DNA of 64,000 bases from Zygotorulaspora mrakii (GCF_013402915.1 NC_050719.1:992001-1056000), one strand, 5' to 3'. Shown: positions 36,889 to 47,513, numbered from the stretch's first letter. The notes: generated by a model not told the origin, from the letters alone. Program-made: numbers and translations.

Positions 36889-38733
36889 TTACGAAATGAT
36901 TGCAGCTCCTACACCCAAGATGGCTAAAGCAGCACTTACGCCAATGGTGACATGACATAATACTTTTTCCCAGGGTCTGATGGTTGCTTTGCATATTCTA
37001 ATGTAAAACATGCAAGGCAGAATCAAACAAATGGCAAAACATAGGCCAGCCCCGAGGAAAGCAATTAGCTTATCGAATTTTGGAAATAGGATCGCAATGA
37101 GGACAAAAAGGGCGTTGATGAATATGCGGTTGAATATAACCAGAAACTTTTTTGCAAAGGGCTTATCGGGTTTATTCTGCATGCCCTGGACTCCCGTAAT
37201 AATATCCAAGACAGAGATGATGGGTCTAGCATTTAAGGGAGTCTTGGCAATTGGAATGATAGACATTAATACGGAGAGCAAAACGTATACGAATTGAGGG
37301 TAGCCTTCAGTCAACAGAATGTTTCGAGTAATTTCATCAAAGACCGTGCCCCCAAACATTAGAAAACCTACTATCGCTGTACCAATATCTACAAATGTAG
37401 TTATCTTGTAGGTCTGCTTCAAGCAGTCTTTGAATTTTTCTGGATGTCTCATATCACTTTTCAAATTTGGAAAAACTGCATGGCCACCCCAGCAAGCACT
37501 TAATAGACCGATCGAGAGACAGAAATCTTTTAGATTTGAGGGCCAAAGATGAGTTGGCATGGGTTCAATCAATGAGCCGGGAGCACTTTTCTTCCAAATG
37601 CCACAGAAAGTCACCAGTAATACAGTTCCAACAGTTGACATAATACCTAAAAAAGAAATGTTAGACAGTATGCTCAGCGGGATGAATACAGGAGGAGTGA
37701 CTGCAAAAAAGCCGATTATTTTGTAAAAATTCGAAGAGTATTTCGGAAATAAAGCGTTCAATGAATCGCCAAACAGTATAATCAATGAAACACCACAACC
37801 CAACAAGTCTAACGTAAATAGGCACGATATTAATGCTCTACCTTTACTTCCAAACGCTGCGTAACCCAGATCTGCATATGATATCATCGTGGGATCAGTA
37901 TCTAAGCATCTTGAAAGTAATTCAGCGCTACAAAAAGTCCCTAAAGCTAGGAGAACTAGTAAAAAAGTTCCCGGTATCCATCCGGCATGTTTCAAACCCA
38001 GCGGTAACGCGAACAAACCAATTCCGATTAAGACATTAATGGAATTGAAAATTGTCTGAGGACCCGTAGATTGACCTGCAAGGATAGTGACAACCTCACC
38101 GTCTCCTCTGTTCACTCTTTTAACCATTATAGACTCGACATCGCCTACTTGACCGCCTCCTACGTTACTTCCTATTCCCCCGATCGAATCTGAAATCGAA
38201 AATGCAGGACGATATAAAGAGCTGTTATCATGTTGATGTAAAAAACCTGTCGATCCATAATCTTCTGTCTCTCTTGTACCAGACTGCCTAATACTGTTAT
38301 CAAAATTCGTAATTGATGGGCGCACAGATATATTTCCTGCTTTGCTGATAGCAACTGACAATCTCCTACCATCATGCGACGGTGCCATTGTTTCGGGATC
38401 ATACAGTTCATCATTTGAATCCTCAAAGTAATTCCTTTCCACATCTGGTCGAACATCAATATGCCTGAACGAATTGGCCCTGCGAAGAGATGTGGCGAAC
38501 CTGCTCAACGAGTTAACACCTCGAAACGAGCCAATGGGTTGATCCAATATGGATTGTCTTCTTGTATGAAACGTGCCAAAACTACCCGGCTGGTCAATTT
38601 CTTCCCCATAATCCGAATTTCGATGGATAGGTATCGAAACGTATGTTACATGCGGATGAGACGAAGTCATGCCGTCATTGTTGCCATTACTGCTGCTACC
38701 ATTTAATGGTCTTTGTTCTGAGCTTTGTGCCAT
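36889..38733 (-). CDS. AVT1: Avt1, vacuolar neutral amino-acid transporter (AAAP family)
   Basis: Avt1 exchanges protons for neutral amino acids to load the vacuole. The 614 residues compare with 602. The hydrophilic N-terminal 210 residues are rich in Ser/Arg and have [10 protein letters not shown] and RREVEDYGST-like blocks. About 11 membrane segments start at the AAAP signature [27 protein letters not shown]. Later [28 protein letters not shown] is characteristic of Avt1. The protein ends with a hydrophobic helix at the C-terminus. It is divergent from the YLR001C homologue across the next 567 bp. Confidence 0.95.
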   Translation of the reverse strand: MAQSSEQRPLNGSSSNGNNDGMTSSHPHVTYVSIPIHRNSDYGEEIDQPGSFGTFHTRRQSILDQPIGSFRGVNSLSRFATSLRRANSFRHIDVRPDVERNYFEDSNDELYDPETMAPSHDGRRLSVAISKAGNISVRPSITNFDNSIRQSGTRETEDYGSTGFLHQHDNSSLYRPAFSISDSIGGIGSNVGGGQVGDVESIMVKRVNRGDGEVVTILAGQSTGPQTIFNSINVLIGIGLFALPLGLKHAGWIPGTFLLVLLALGTFCSAELLSRCLDTDPTMISYADLGYAAFGSKGRALISCLFTLDLLGCGVSLIILFGDSLNALFPKYSSNFYKIIGFFAVTPPVFIPLSILSNISFLGIMSTVGTVLLVTFCGIWKKSAPGSLIEPMPTHLWPSNLKDFCLSIGLLSACWGGHAVFPNLKSDMRHPEKFKDCLKQTYKITTFVDIGTAIVGFLMFGGTVFDEITRNILLTEGYPQFVYVLLSVLMSIIPIAKTPLNARPIISVLDIITGVQGMQNKPDKPFAKKFLVIFNRIFINALFVLIAILFPKFDKLIAFLGAGLCFAICLILPCMFYIRICKATIRPWEKVLCHVTIGVSAALAILGVGAAIIS

Positions 38734-39300
38734 GAAATCCCTATATTGAAGGATCTTTTGGTGTCAGAAGCAAACCTGAAGTGTGTATACAGATCGTGTA
38801 ATAGAGTATATCTCAAAAAATTACTAGAATGTTTGTAGCTTTTGAGAGACCCTCCTTTTTTATCGTTATCAGTTCAGTATAATTTTTTTTTATCTTTTTA
38901 TGTTTTGTCGAGGGCTACAAAAATTTACAACACTTTTTTCACAGTAAAATAATTCCCGGTAAGCGAAATACTACCTTGATACCGCTAGATTCGAAAGTTA
39001 TTACATAATCGGAATATATTTAGCCGGTGAGTACACTATCAGTTAACCATATCTGGTCTTGGCTTCTTGAATTTCTTGAGTGAAAGCTCATAGGCTGATC
39101 GAGTAATTTAGCACTAATCAATCGTAAAAGGAATCACCATCTGGTCGTTCCAAATGATGCATGTAACAATTGGCAACGTTTGATAGTTGGAAACATTTAA
39201 GAAAGCAATCTTAGCTGCTATATATACTATGACTGTAAAACAGAATGATGAAGTATCTTTCATATTTATGCCGTTGTAAGTCCATTTTTAGGGCGTGATA
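38734..39300. promoter_or_regulatory. AVT1 / YLR001C-homologue divergent intergenic region
   Basis: 567 bp without a gene. There are T-rich tracts near 38881-38900. No recognised factor site. Confidence 0.4.
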
Positions 39301-41895
39301 ATGATTTTTGGTTTATACAATGGTCTCTGGAACCAATCGGCGATGTTTTTGAGCAGCCTTCTACTTTGGGGGATACTAGCTCATGGTGGCAGTGATTTCC
39401 CCTTTACAACCGTTGTCGATATATTATCTGAAAATGTGGAATTCTCAACATTCTTAAGGATTTTACAAAGACAAGGATGTGTACCGATTTTGAACGAGCT
39501 CCAGAATTATACCTTATTGGCGCCGGTGAATTCAGCTTTTATAAATATGGGTACCAATGAGTCTTCTACACCTTTCGTATTAGACAACTTCATATTAAGG
39601 AACAATGTTCTATCAACTTCCCTGATTGATGACGGAATAACAGTGATTGACTGTGATGTTCGCTTTCCCTTAGTGTTGCAAAAATCAGTTTCAAGCGGCA
39701 GTACCCTGATCAAGATTAATGAAGCAACGATTGTGGATCCCGATTTAGCGCCAAGTTTTCAAAGTGCCACCGTACATGGAATATCAGATTTAATTAATGA
39801 CCCACCTTTACTCATCGATTTTTTGCAAGATCTAGAAGGACAAACTGGGGAATTTAGTTTATTCGAGAAATTTGTTGAGAGCCTTACATCTGATAATATA
39901 ATTACCGATATGGAATTCTATAACAACACTATATTAATTCCATCAAATATTAACTTTCATCGATACTTCAATCAGCTTGAAATTAATTATATTCTCGATA
40001 ATTTCAGCAAACTGGATTCTGTAACCGGTAATATCAGAAAAGCATGGGAAAAAAATAGATTAAATTTTTTCAGGAATCTCATTTTAAGGGGTGTACATGG
40101 CGGTGTTCATAGTCAACCTGAATCTACAGAAAATTTGAATAACGACAAAATCTCATTTGAGAGTAATGATTTTGGTTCATCAATATCGGTAAACGATTCC
40201 GAATTATCAATTGATTCGAACATTGTCTTCGATAGGGGAATTATCCATTCTTTCAATGATATTCCTTTTTTGTCAAAAGCAACTCACTTCAATGCTGAAA
40301 CGTACCTACATGGTATGAATAGCTCGGATTTTGTCCAGGAACTTTACTTTAGAAATTTACAAAAAATGCTGGAAGATGAAAGTCTGGATGTACCACTGAC
40401 AATATTCGTACCTGAAACGTCGTTGAATGAAAAATTTGGGTACACCAAGTCGAATCTTCTATACCATTTTATAGAGAATCAATTATGGCTAGAGGAGGAG
40501 TTTTTGGGCATTAAATCGTCTACCAAAATGTTCGAATCAGCATTTTGTTCATCTAATAAGAGGCTAGGTGGGAATTGTCAACGGTTAAGAATAAAAAAGA
40601 ATTTGAACGGTTACATAATCAATGACAAATACAAGATTTTACACAACAAACCTTTTGAAATCGGAAAAACGTTGATATATACGATTTCAGAAGTATTACA
40701 GCTGCCAGGGGATTTTGTTCCGTCATTAAACCCATTCTATCACTGTTCCAAATCGTTAGAACTTCTAAGGAAGATAAATTTATTGGACTTACCACCAAAT
40801 CAAGAAGGCTACACAATTCTTTTACCATGCTTTGAATCATGGAGCACTAATGGCTTAGATTTAGAATACCTGCGGCGTAATTTAACAGCAATCGAGTTGA
40901 TGATGAAAAATATGATACTTGAAGGTTTGATTTATACAGATTCAGAAGATATTAACCTGAATACAAAGAATATGTTTGATCAAGAGATATCAATTTCTGT
41001 GAGGACTGAAAGCAGTGCTGATTCTGAAAAAGTTTTTCTGAATTTAAGTTCAGTTAGAGAGAGTATTGAAACAGAATTAAATATGGACGTTTTCTTCAAT
41101 CAAGGTGTTATACATCCTATTTCAAAATCATATTTTCCGAACGATCTAAGCATTACACTTGGTGATCTAATCGAAACAACGGGAACGACGGCATTCATAG
41201 ACTTCTTAAACTTTTTTGATGATTTCAATGCCGTATTAAGCAATAATGATTCATATTCATTATTGGTTCCCACGAAAAACTCACTACGAATTGATGGAAT
41301 AGACAAAAATTTCACAAGTCTGCATCAATGGTTAGAGCTTCATGTAATTCCGGGAAATGCAACGAGTGATTTGCTAGAATGTGGAAATCAAATCAACACC
41401 ACCTCAGGAGAACCTCTGACATGTCGGGAAAGTTCGCCTGGTAACTACCTTCTGAAATTGAAGAACGGGAATGATAATGAGGTACGGATCCTCAAAAAGG
41501 GTTGTACCTCATTCGATATGAATTCATGTGTTTTTTTGATTGATAGGCCCATATCTTTACAGTGGTTAAGCCCAAATAAATATCACCTGAAGTTGCCAGG
41601 CGTCGCGATCGGAATTGGGATTGTGCTGGGAGCCATATCTGTCCTTGCACTTCTGTTTTGCATTCTTGTAGTATTTGTAGGAAGGAACCATGGTACGAAA
41701 GTGGGTGAACAGCCAACAGATACCGAAGATAACGCCGCCGCAAGACCCTTGCTCAGCGCTAACAACGCGGAACCTAACTCATTAGCTGGCTCTAACGATT
41801 ATCAAAGAAGACGTTTCGAGAGTGCCTATTCTTCCAATTCAAGTAGAAAACCCATCGATGTCTCAACTGTGAGAACTTCTGTAAACCCTGTATAG
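39301..41895 (+). CDS. Fasciclin-like single-pass membrane glycoprotein (YLR001C homologue)
   Basis: The 864 residues compare with 861 for S. cerevisiae YLR001C, a vacuole-associated protein of unknown function. A hydrophobic signal segment (about 12-27, AMFLSSLLLWGILAHGG) is followed by repeated FAS1-type units (FSTFLRILQRQG...YTLLAPVNSAF; later FLNFFDDFNAVL...YSLLVPTKNSL). There are many N-glycosylation sequons, one membrane span (about 762-785, IGIVLGAISVLALLFCILVVFV) and a short cytosolic tail. The ATG at 39301 is used; an in-frame GTG 6 bp earlier is not. Its 3' end faces the centromere. Confidence 0.93.
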   Translation: MIFGLYNGLWNQSAMFLSSLLLWGILAHGGSDFPFTTVVDILSENVEFSTFLRILQRQGCVPILNELQNYTLLAPVNSAFINMGTNESSTPFVLDNFILRNNVLSTSLIDDGITVIDCDVRFPLVLQKSVSSGSTLIKINEATIVDPDLAPSFQSATVHGISDLINDPPLLIDFLQDLEGQTGEFSLFEKFVESLTSDNIITDMEFYNNTILIPSNINFHRYFNQLEINYILDNFSKLDSVTGNIRKAWEKNRLNFFRNLILRGVHGGVHSQPESTENLNNDKISFESNDFGSSISVNDSELSIDSNIVFDRGIIHSFNDIPFLSKATHFNAETYLHGMNSSDFVQELYFRNLQKMLEDESLDVPLTIFVPETSLNEKFGYTKSNLLYHFIENQLWLEEEFLGIKSSTKMFESAFCSSNKRLGGNCQRLRIKKNLNGYIINDKYKILHNKPFEIGKTLIYTISEVLQLPGDFVPSLNPFYHCSKSLELLRKINLLDLPPNQEGYTILLPCFESWSTNGLDLEYLRRNLTAIELMMKNMILEGLIYTDSEDINLNTKNMFDQEISISVRTESSADSEKVFLNLSSVRESIETELNMDVFFNQGVIHPISKSYFPNDLSITLGDLIETTGTTAFIDFLNFFDDFNAVLSNNDSYSLLVPTKNSLRIDGIDKNFTSLHQWLELHVIPGNATSDLLECGNQINTTSGEPLTCRESSPGNYLLKLKNGNDNEVRILKKGCTSFDMNSCVFLIDRPISLQWLSPNKYHLKLPGVAIGIGIVLGAISVLALLFCILVVFVGRNHGTKVGEQPTDTEDNAAARPLLSANNAEPNSLAGSNDYQRRRFESAYSSNSSRKPIDVSTVRTSVNPV

Positions 41896-41964
41896 ACTAA
41901 TTTGGTTACGTAGTAATGTAATATAAAAACCTTATACTATTGGTGAACGTATTAAAAAGAGGTG

Positions 41965-42131
41965 CATGTGATTTTAAAATACTTATTTTTCATAAAACCT
42001 ATTTTCAGAAATATTATTTCATAAAAAGCATATATTATAGTTTTTTAAAAATAAATACACAACGTACATAAATATAATTTGAAATATAGGTTAAAAGTAT
42101 ATAAAAGTATGCTTGTTCCGAACAAATTAAA
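41965..42131 (+). other. CEN: Point centromere (CDEI-CDEII-CDEIII)
   Basis: It lies in the 448-bp gap between the YLR001C homologue and DNM1, exactly where S. cerevisiae has CEN12 (and, for YJR001W/YJL001W, CEN10). CDEI-like CATGTGAT is at 41965-41972, the reverse complement of ATCACATG, a match to RTCACRTG. CDEII is 137 bp at 41973-42109 with 20 G/C, so 85% AT. CDEIII is TGCTTGTTCCGAACAAATTA at 42110-42129 and onward, with the invariant CCG at 42118-42120 and the TGnnnnTTCCGAA pattern. Both flanking genes are convergent, which keeps promoters away from the kinetochore site. Confidence 0.9.
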
Positions 42132-42343
42132 TATGTTTAAAGCTAGGAATCTAAATAGGTATGCGACCCTAAATACATTTTTGAACTTGAATTATTCAAG
42201 TTCCAATCAGTAGGTTTGCAAGCCAGAAAAGTGAATATGTATAGAACTTGTTCAAGTATGTAGGTAATTAGAAATTCTATTCAATCTAGATTGTGAAAAG
42301 AGTATTTTTCTAATACAATTTAATGCTCACTTTTTATGAATAT

Positions 42344-44692
42344 TTACAGGATGCCTCCAATAATATTTGATGCTTTCTTGTAAGTGTCAAGAAGCTTGAC
42401 ACACTTTTCACGATCTTGCGCCAATGTCTGATCCTCTTGTAACAAAATTTCAAACATTGATTCTTTATACAGCTTTGTAACGAGTCTGTTTTGCAGTGTC
42501 TCCTTAGAAAAGTTTACTAGGAGGCACATAGCAGCTTTAGGAACCTGATCTTGTATCATTTCCCGGACAATGTTGAAGTACGAAACTATCAATCTACGGA
42601 TTAGCTCACATTCTAACTGCTCCCTTTCTGTAAGCGCAGGTGCCATCTCTTCATCGTTATCAATGTGGTCCTGTTTGGCATCATTGCTGATCTGCAAATT
42701 ATTCATGTCAAGGTGTGTCTGGCCATTAATGTCTTTATTGAGTCTAGTAATGCCATTAATCCTACCATGCAGCGGACCATTTTCCGGGTGCTCAATGTTG
42801 TCTTTCCCGAAAAAATATTTCAAAAAAGAATCCTTAGATTTGGCGTCGGCTTCATCCATTCTATCTTCAGGCTCACTTTCAAGAGAACGATTCGATTCAA
42901 GCTTTGGTGAATTTGAAGGAGACTGTGAGGCTCTGCTTGAAGTTTCTTTCATAGAACCAACATCTGGTGAAGAGCTTTTGATACTACTTTTTTTGTTAAA
43001 AGCAACCATACTATTATTACTCTTACGTTTTGCTATTATATCCGACATAGCTTCCGTAGCACTCAGAAAGTTTGGGTGGTTCGTATTGATGTAAGATCTA
43101 TGGATTTCAATCAAACTTTCGACATATGAGCGCGTAGGACCCAAACGTTCCCTTAATAATTCACTTACCACCTCAATAAGCTTGCTTTGTAATTTCGGGT
43201 ATCTCGATAATTCTGGGGTACCACAGTTATGACAAATTTTCATCAACTCCTCATATACTAGTTCGATGCACCGTTGAGATGGATCCAACAAAAGCTTAAT
43301 CTGTGGTTTAACCAGTAAGTCAAACGCAAGTTCTGGGACGAAAAGTGAGGGTCTTGGCCCAGTAGAATTCCTTACGGCAGTTCTTATATCTGACATGCTC
43401 AGGTTTGCGGTAGGACTTATAGATTTCAAAGAATTACCAAATATGGTGTTGTAAATGTAATATATCCTTGCTCCACCGCATAGTTCTTTTGTACTTATAT
43501 CAGAAGAAGTACCGTCGATAGAAGAAATGAAGTTTGTTGCAAATTTATTCATCAGTTGAAGCACAAGGCCTGCTCTATTTTCACTCGTAATTATTCCCAT
43601 ACCGCCAAAGGCTTCCAATTCTTGTTCCGTTTGACCAATCAAAGTATTCAAGCGAGCCTTAATATCCGGAAGCTTATCTCTGATGTGACTCATAAGAGTT
43701 TGGTTTAAAAGCTTTGCTAAGTAACGAGTGCCACACCTGGTCGCAATAGTTCTGTACACAGGGTGCCTATTAAAGTACTCTTCTTCATTATCAAGGGCTT
43801 CTTCAACAGTTTTGTTCAACTGAATATCTTGCTGAGAACGATTTACCACACCAACGAAGCCAAGTTTCAACGGGTAAGTTTTACCTGATAATATGTCCAA
43901 AGCGTTTGTTCCAGAGTCCATTAAATCCAATTTAGTTATGACACCTATACTCCTCTTACCGTGGGGATCAACTTCTCTCGCAAGTTTTAGTGATTCAGAG
44001 TTCACCAAATCTACATTTGCAGGTGACACAGCAAGGATAATACAACTTGGGGTGGCGACATACTCTAAAATCAAATTCTTGATTTGTTTCTCAATGTCAG
44101 GGGGTTGTTCACCTATTGGAACTTTCGTGATACCAGGTAAATCCACTAACGTTAAGTTCAAAACCTTCGGAGAATAAACCTTCAAATTAATAGGAATCTT
44201 ACTGATGCCCTTGTTTTTTCCCGCTATTCTTGCCGTTTCATTTTCAATTTCTTTTCGAATATCACTAAAATCATAAAATCGACGTCCTGGTAAATGTAAA
44301 AACTCACCCCACTCTTCGTCGTTTGGTTTTTGGTATTCAGGAGCTCCTTTCCTTAAATGCTCCTCCAAAGTCATTTCCTCAGTACTCACCTTCTCTCTTA
44401 AAGAGTGGGAATTTTCATTTGCTACTGAATCACTAGATGAGGAAGGGCTTTTGATCAGAGGAGAATCATGCGGGATGTTGTTCAATTGCAAAACCAATGG
44501 TCTTCGAGTGACGATACCTGTCCCTCTTGGCAAAAAATCTTTTCCCACCAAGGTCTCTAATATCGATGACTTCCCAGAAGATTGAGAGCCAACCACAGCT
44601 AAAATCGGTAAATCAAAAGTGTCAATTCCTGCGTCATACATAACATCTTGCAGTTTGTTGACTGTTGGGATCAAATCTTCTAAACTAGCCAT
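42344..44692 (-). CDS. DNM1: Dnm1, dynamin-related GTPase of mitochondrial and peroxisomal fission
   Basis: Dnm1 assembles into rings on mitochondria with Fis1 and Mdv1 and constricts them. The 782 residues compare with 757. The GTPase has a P-loop GSQSSGKS (35-42), switch I RGTGIVTRRP (56-65), DLPG and TKLD. Middle and GED domains follow (ERLGPTRSYVESLIEIH; TEREQLECELIRRLIVSYF). A variable insert B rich in Ser/Pro/Asp lies between them (about 560-660), and no PH domain is present, as in DRPs. The ATG at 44690-44692 begins MASLEDLIPTVNKLQ as in S. cerevisiae; the open frame extends 3 codons upstream only to a TTG. Confidence 0.97.
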   Translation of the reverse strand: MASLEDLIPTVNKLQDVMYDAGIDTFDLPILAVVGSQSSGKSSILETLVGKDFLPRGTGIVTRRPLVLQLNNIPHDSPLIKSPSSSSDSVANENSHSLREKVSTEEMTLEEHLRKGAPEYQKPNDEEWGEFLHLPGRRFYDFSDIRKEIENETARIAGKNKGISKIPINLKVYSPKVLNLTLVDLPGITKVPIGEQPPDIEKQIKNLILEYVATPSCIILAVSPANVDLVNSESLKLAREVDPHGKRSIGVITKLDLMDSGTNALDILSGKTYPLKLGFVGVVNRSQQDIQLNKTVEEALDNEEEYFNRHPVYRTIATRCGTRYLAKLLNQTLMSHIRDKLPDIKARLNTLIGQTEQELEAFGGMGIITSENRAGLVLQLMNKFATNFISSIDGTSSDISTKELCGGARIYYIYNTIFGNSLKSISPTANLSMSDIRTAVRNSTGPRPSLFVPELAFDLLVKPQIKLLLDPSQRCIELVYEELMKICHNCGTPELSRYPKLQSKLIEVVSELLRERLGPTRSYVESLIEIHRSYINTNHPNFLSATEAMSDIIAKRKSNNSMVAFNKKSSIKSSSPDVGSMKETSSRASQSPSNSPKLESNRSLESEPEDRMDEADAKSKDSFLKYFFGKDNIEHPENGPLHGRINGITRLNKDINGQTHLDMNNLQISNDAKQDHIDNDEEMAPALTEREQLECELIRRLIVSYFNIVREMIQDQVPKAAMCLLVNFSKETLQNRLVTKLYKESMFEILLQEDQTLAQDREKCVKLLDTYKKASNIIGGIL

Positions 44693-45039
44693 TTTAAGCA
44701 AGTCGGAGATTTATGCGATTGACTCTTTTTAGATCTAAATAACGTACCCTTAGTGTTGACACTGATTTGAGTCAGTCAAAAGTATAGGCTCCTTAAAGCG
44801 AACAGACAAAGTTACAATCACTTGCGCAATGCTTCTTCTTTTTCGTGATCTGCTACAGAACTTGTAGAGCAATACCGAAACGTTTCACGAGACCAATCGG
44901 GACCGAACCAAATTTTTCAGCCAAATGAAATCGAGGAATAACAAAAAGTTAATGTGTACGAACGTTTTGATTTCGGACTAGGCCACTCACTATACAAATG
45001 CATGGAACTTTATAGACATTTTACATATTTGCGAGAGTT
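44693..45039. promoter_or_regulatory. DNM1 promoter / RTT109 3' region
   Basis: 347 bp between the RTT109 stop and the DNM1 start. It contains TGAGTCA (Gcn4/AP-1 type) at 44768-44774, about 76-82 bp before the DNM1 ATG. Nothing else is recognised. Confidence 0.4.
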
Positions 45040-46338
45040 TTATTTCTTTGGTTTTTTGCGAACAGATAATGTATTAATTATATCCTGCCTTCTCTTCTCA
45101 ATTGACTCTTTTTTAATCCATCGATATTTCGCCACACCCTCGACTTTGATTAGCCTTCGTCCAAATCTGTCTCCTAGAAAATATTTTACGTTAAGGTAGG
45201 CCTCAAAAGCGCCTTCTATCGTATCGTATGCTTCTCCAGTGATGTAGTTCTTAATGCTGTTGAATTGCTTCTTTGAGGATGTTAAAAACACATCGTGCTT
45301 ATTATTAGGTACATAGATTGGTTCCTCAGCTTGATGTCCTTGTATACCTATCACGGACACGGTAACGCTGAGTCGAAACTCCTGACGTTCCTGAAGCTCA
45401 GCCCAGTATGCTTTTAGATACATTGAAAGGATCCTCCCTTCATCTGCAAGTTGATGCAAAAAACGCGATTTGGGATCGTCAGGAAATAGCGGTATTCTAA
45501 AAGCTGCCAGATCGTGCTTTTCGTTTGACTTTTTGGTAAACAAATCACCAGCCTCCCAGCCATTGTGTTTCAAACCTCTGAGATAGCGATTGACCACTGT
45601 CTCATCTTCCCCAGGTATGCGAAGATTGGCTGTTGTATTCTGGTCGAAGCATTCCACTATCAATTCGTCAAGTATATCTAGCCACCATTTCAGTAAGCTT
45701 GCTCCATCCAATTGATGTTTCTTTGGGTTTTTTGATGATTCGGCGAAAAGATATTGCGGCGATGGCTTGGTGAAGAGGCATATTTTGGTGATAATGTTCG
45801 GCTGACACTGAAAGCTGTGATAGATTCCTACATTCAAATTTATACTGGACATAAGGCTAACATCGCCTTGCCTTTTGGCAAGTAGTCGTAACGCATCTGT
45901 AGGTTTTGTTTTCTTTGTGATAAGATGTTTATCAAATTTATGATACTCTCTATGCCTTGGTATTACCTTCTGTAAATAGTAATTTGGATTAATGGATAAG
46001 ACGTATCTGAGCAATTGTTGGGTGATCTTTTTGAAGCTAACTTCGCAGTCGCAGTAGCCGTTTGTATCTGCTTTGGAAACAAACACGATTCTTTCTGCAA
46101 TGGTATCCTGCACTTCTGGAGTTAATGTAATATATACATAAATTTCCAGCGCATATATTGCCTTTTCCTTGTGAAATAGTGCAAAGAAATGCTGATTTTT
46201 TACGGTAATAAGTCCTGATTTATTAGAACTTTGTGGTGTTATGACAGGATGTGACTCCTTAGACGGGTTTTGTAAATGCAGAATTTCAAATTGCTCTTGA
46301 TCAGGTAGAGCTTGAGCTAAATATTCCCTCAATGCCAT
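45040..46338 (-). CDS. RTT109: Rtt109, histone H3 Lys56/Lys9/Lys27 acetyltransferase
   Basis: Rtt109 works with chaperones Vps75 and Asf1 to acetylate newly made H3 for replication-coupled nucleosome assembly. The 432 residues compare with 436. The fungal HAT core is recognisable: FVSKADTNGYCDC with D91 (D89 in S. cerevisiae), the catalytic acidic pair D287-D288 in LFPDDPK and the autoacetylation lysine K290, both at S. cerevisiae numbering. The basic tail (RKKPKK) is also present. The frame extends 12 codons upstream only from a TTG, so the ATG at 46336-46338 is used. Confidence 0.96.
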   Translation of the reverse strand: MALREYLAQALPDQEQFEILHLQNPSKESHPVITPQSSNKSGLITVKNQHFFALFHKEKAIYALEIYVYITLTPEVQDTIAERIVFVSKADTNGYCDCEVSFKKITQQLLRYVLSINPNYYLQKVIPRHREYHKFDKHLITKKTKPTDALRLLAKRQGDVSLMSSINLNVGIYHSFQCQPNIITKICLFTKPSPQYLFAESSKNPKKHQLDGASLLKWWLDILDELIVECFDQNTTANLRIPGEDETVVNRYLRGLKHNGWEAGDLFTKKSNEKHDLAAFRIPLFPDDPKSRFLHQLADEGRILSMYLKAYWAELQERQEFRLSVTVSVIGIQGHQAEEPIYVPNNKHDVFLTSSKKQFNSIKNYITGEAYDTIEGAFEAYLNVKYFLGDRFGRRLIKVEGVAKYRWIKKESIEKRRQDIINTLSVRKKPKK

Positions 46339-46552
46339 TGATAATATCTTTCTTATCCTGAAGTTTAAGCTCAATCTTTCTTTTGTGCTTCAAACACAGC
46401 GAACCTTACTATTTCGTAGATTATGGTCAGCTTCTTCAACACATTCGCGGAGGGACATAGTGAAAATGAATCGAAAGTTTACATGCAAGTGCAAATGATA
46501 GAAACCGCATACATAAAATATATCTACACAAGTCCTTTTATCGGAGGGCATT

Positions 46553-47277
46553 CTATAATTTTTCATAATCTTCAGGATAGAAGATCAAACGTTCGACACC
46601 TTCCTTTGTCAATACCACCATTCTTATAACACCACCAGAAGAGCCGTCCCATTTAATCGCTTGGGACAAAGAATTTTTCATGAACGTTATCGTTTCCTCC
46701 TTGGTCATATTCTCTTTGAAATTCTTATCACAGTACCCGTAAATGAACGTAGAACCGGATCCTGCAATTGCAAAAGGCTGTTTGTGCAGCGATCCTCCCA
46801 ATGGTATACTATAAACTTCTCCCTTGCTCCGCTCATCATAACCTGCAACAATGATCCCGGCTGATAACGCATCCTTATTCTCATAACATATTTCTCTAAA
46901 GATTGATGCCGCAGTCTTAGTCGATGGTGCTCCATATTGTACAGTATACAATTCTAAATGGTGTTGTACTACATCGGCAACAGCTTGCGTATCTGCAGCT
47001 GATCCTGACCTACAACACCAAATAGAGTCATGAACTCTAGTCAATTTATCTGTTACACGATTCGCGATATATGCTCCAGTGGTTGTACGGGAATCCGCAC
47101 CTAATATCACACCATCTGCAAAAGTTACCGCCATACTGTTTTTAAATGAGATGAAGATAGTTAGTATAATGGATCTTCAGTTCACCTGAGAAATGCAACT
47201 TGCGATACATACATTGATGTCCCCAGACTGACTTCGCCCTTTTTCAGACGATTCACGTCCACTTGAATTCCGTTCAT
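46553..47277 (-). CDS. PRE3: Pre3, beta-1 (caspase-like) catalytic subunit of the 20S proteasome; two exons
   Basis: CDS is complement(join(46553..47135, 47213..47277)), 215 codons, the S. cerevisiae length. Exon 1 encodes a short propeptide MNGIQVDVNRLKKGEVSLG and then T20, the N-terminal nucleophile exposed on maturation. The intron interrupts codon 22 (Ile), two residues after it. Exon 2 begins MAVTFADGVILGADSRTTTG and carries the beta-subunit core with CCRSGSAADTQAVAD and SGSTFIYGYCDKNF. Taking the exon 2 ATG as the start would lose the catalytic threonine. A perfect PACE element lies upstream. Confidence 0.96.
47136..47212 (-). other. Spliceosomal intron of PRE3 (77 nt)
   Basis: The 5' splice site GTATGT is perfect and begins at 47212. 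The branch site TACTAAC is perfect at about 47157-47163, and the 3' splice site CAG ends at 47136, about 20 nt past the branch point. Joining exons gives in-frame ...G-T-S-I-M-A-V-T-F, as in S. cerevisiae Pre3. This is the only intron I can support in the window. Confidence 0.96.
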
Positions 47278-47420
47278 TTTAAAATTCAAACGCCCGTCTT
47301 TTGGTATAATTTGAGCTCCACTTCAATCCTTTGATGAACTAAACTTGGCTAGTAATACTCTTAAACAACAGGTTATTTTTGTACTGCCTTTACTATGAAA
47401 TCATTTAGTCACTTTTCCCT

Positions 47421-47429
47421 TTTGCCACC
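47421..47429 (-). promoter_or_regulatory. PACE element (Rpn4 site) of PRE3
   Basis: GGTGGCAAA on the minus strand, an exact proteasome-associated control element, 144-152 bp upstream of the PRE3 ATG. It ties PRE3 to Rpn4-driven proteasome induction. Confidence 0.85.
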
Positions 47430-47513
47430 GACCGCATCTATGTCTTAACATTCGGCAGGGTAACCCCATCATACAGAATGGACATACCAAAGTGCCAGGA
47501 AAACTTGCTCATT

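Noticed and set aside
41896..42343. ARS consensus in or near the centromere gap
   Set aside because: Several AT-rich near matches, but none fits the 11-bp consensus well enough to report.
42570..43094. 174-codon frame opposite DNM1
   Set aside because: Shadow of the low-complexity insert-B region of Dnm1.
46553..47134. Single-exon PRE3 starting at the internal ATG
   Set aside because: It would lack the catalytic threonine; a perfect intron and exon 1 are present upstream.
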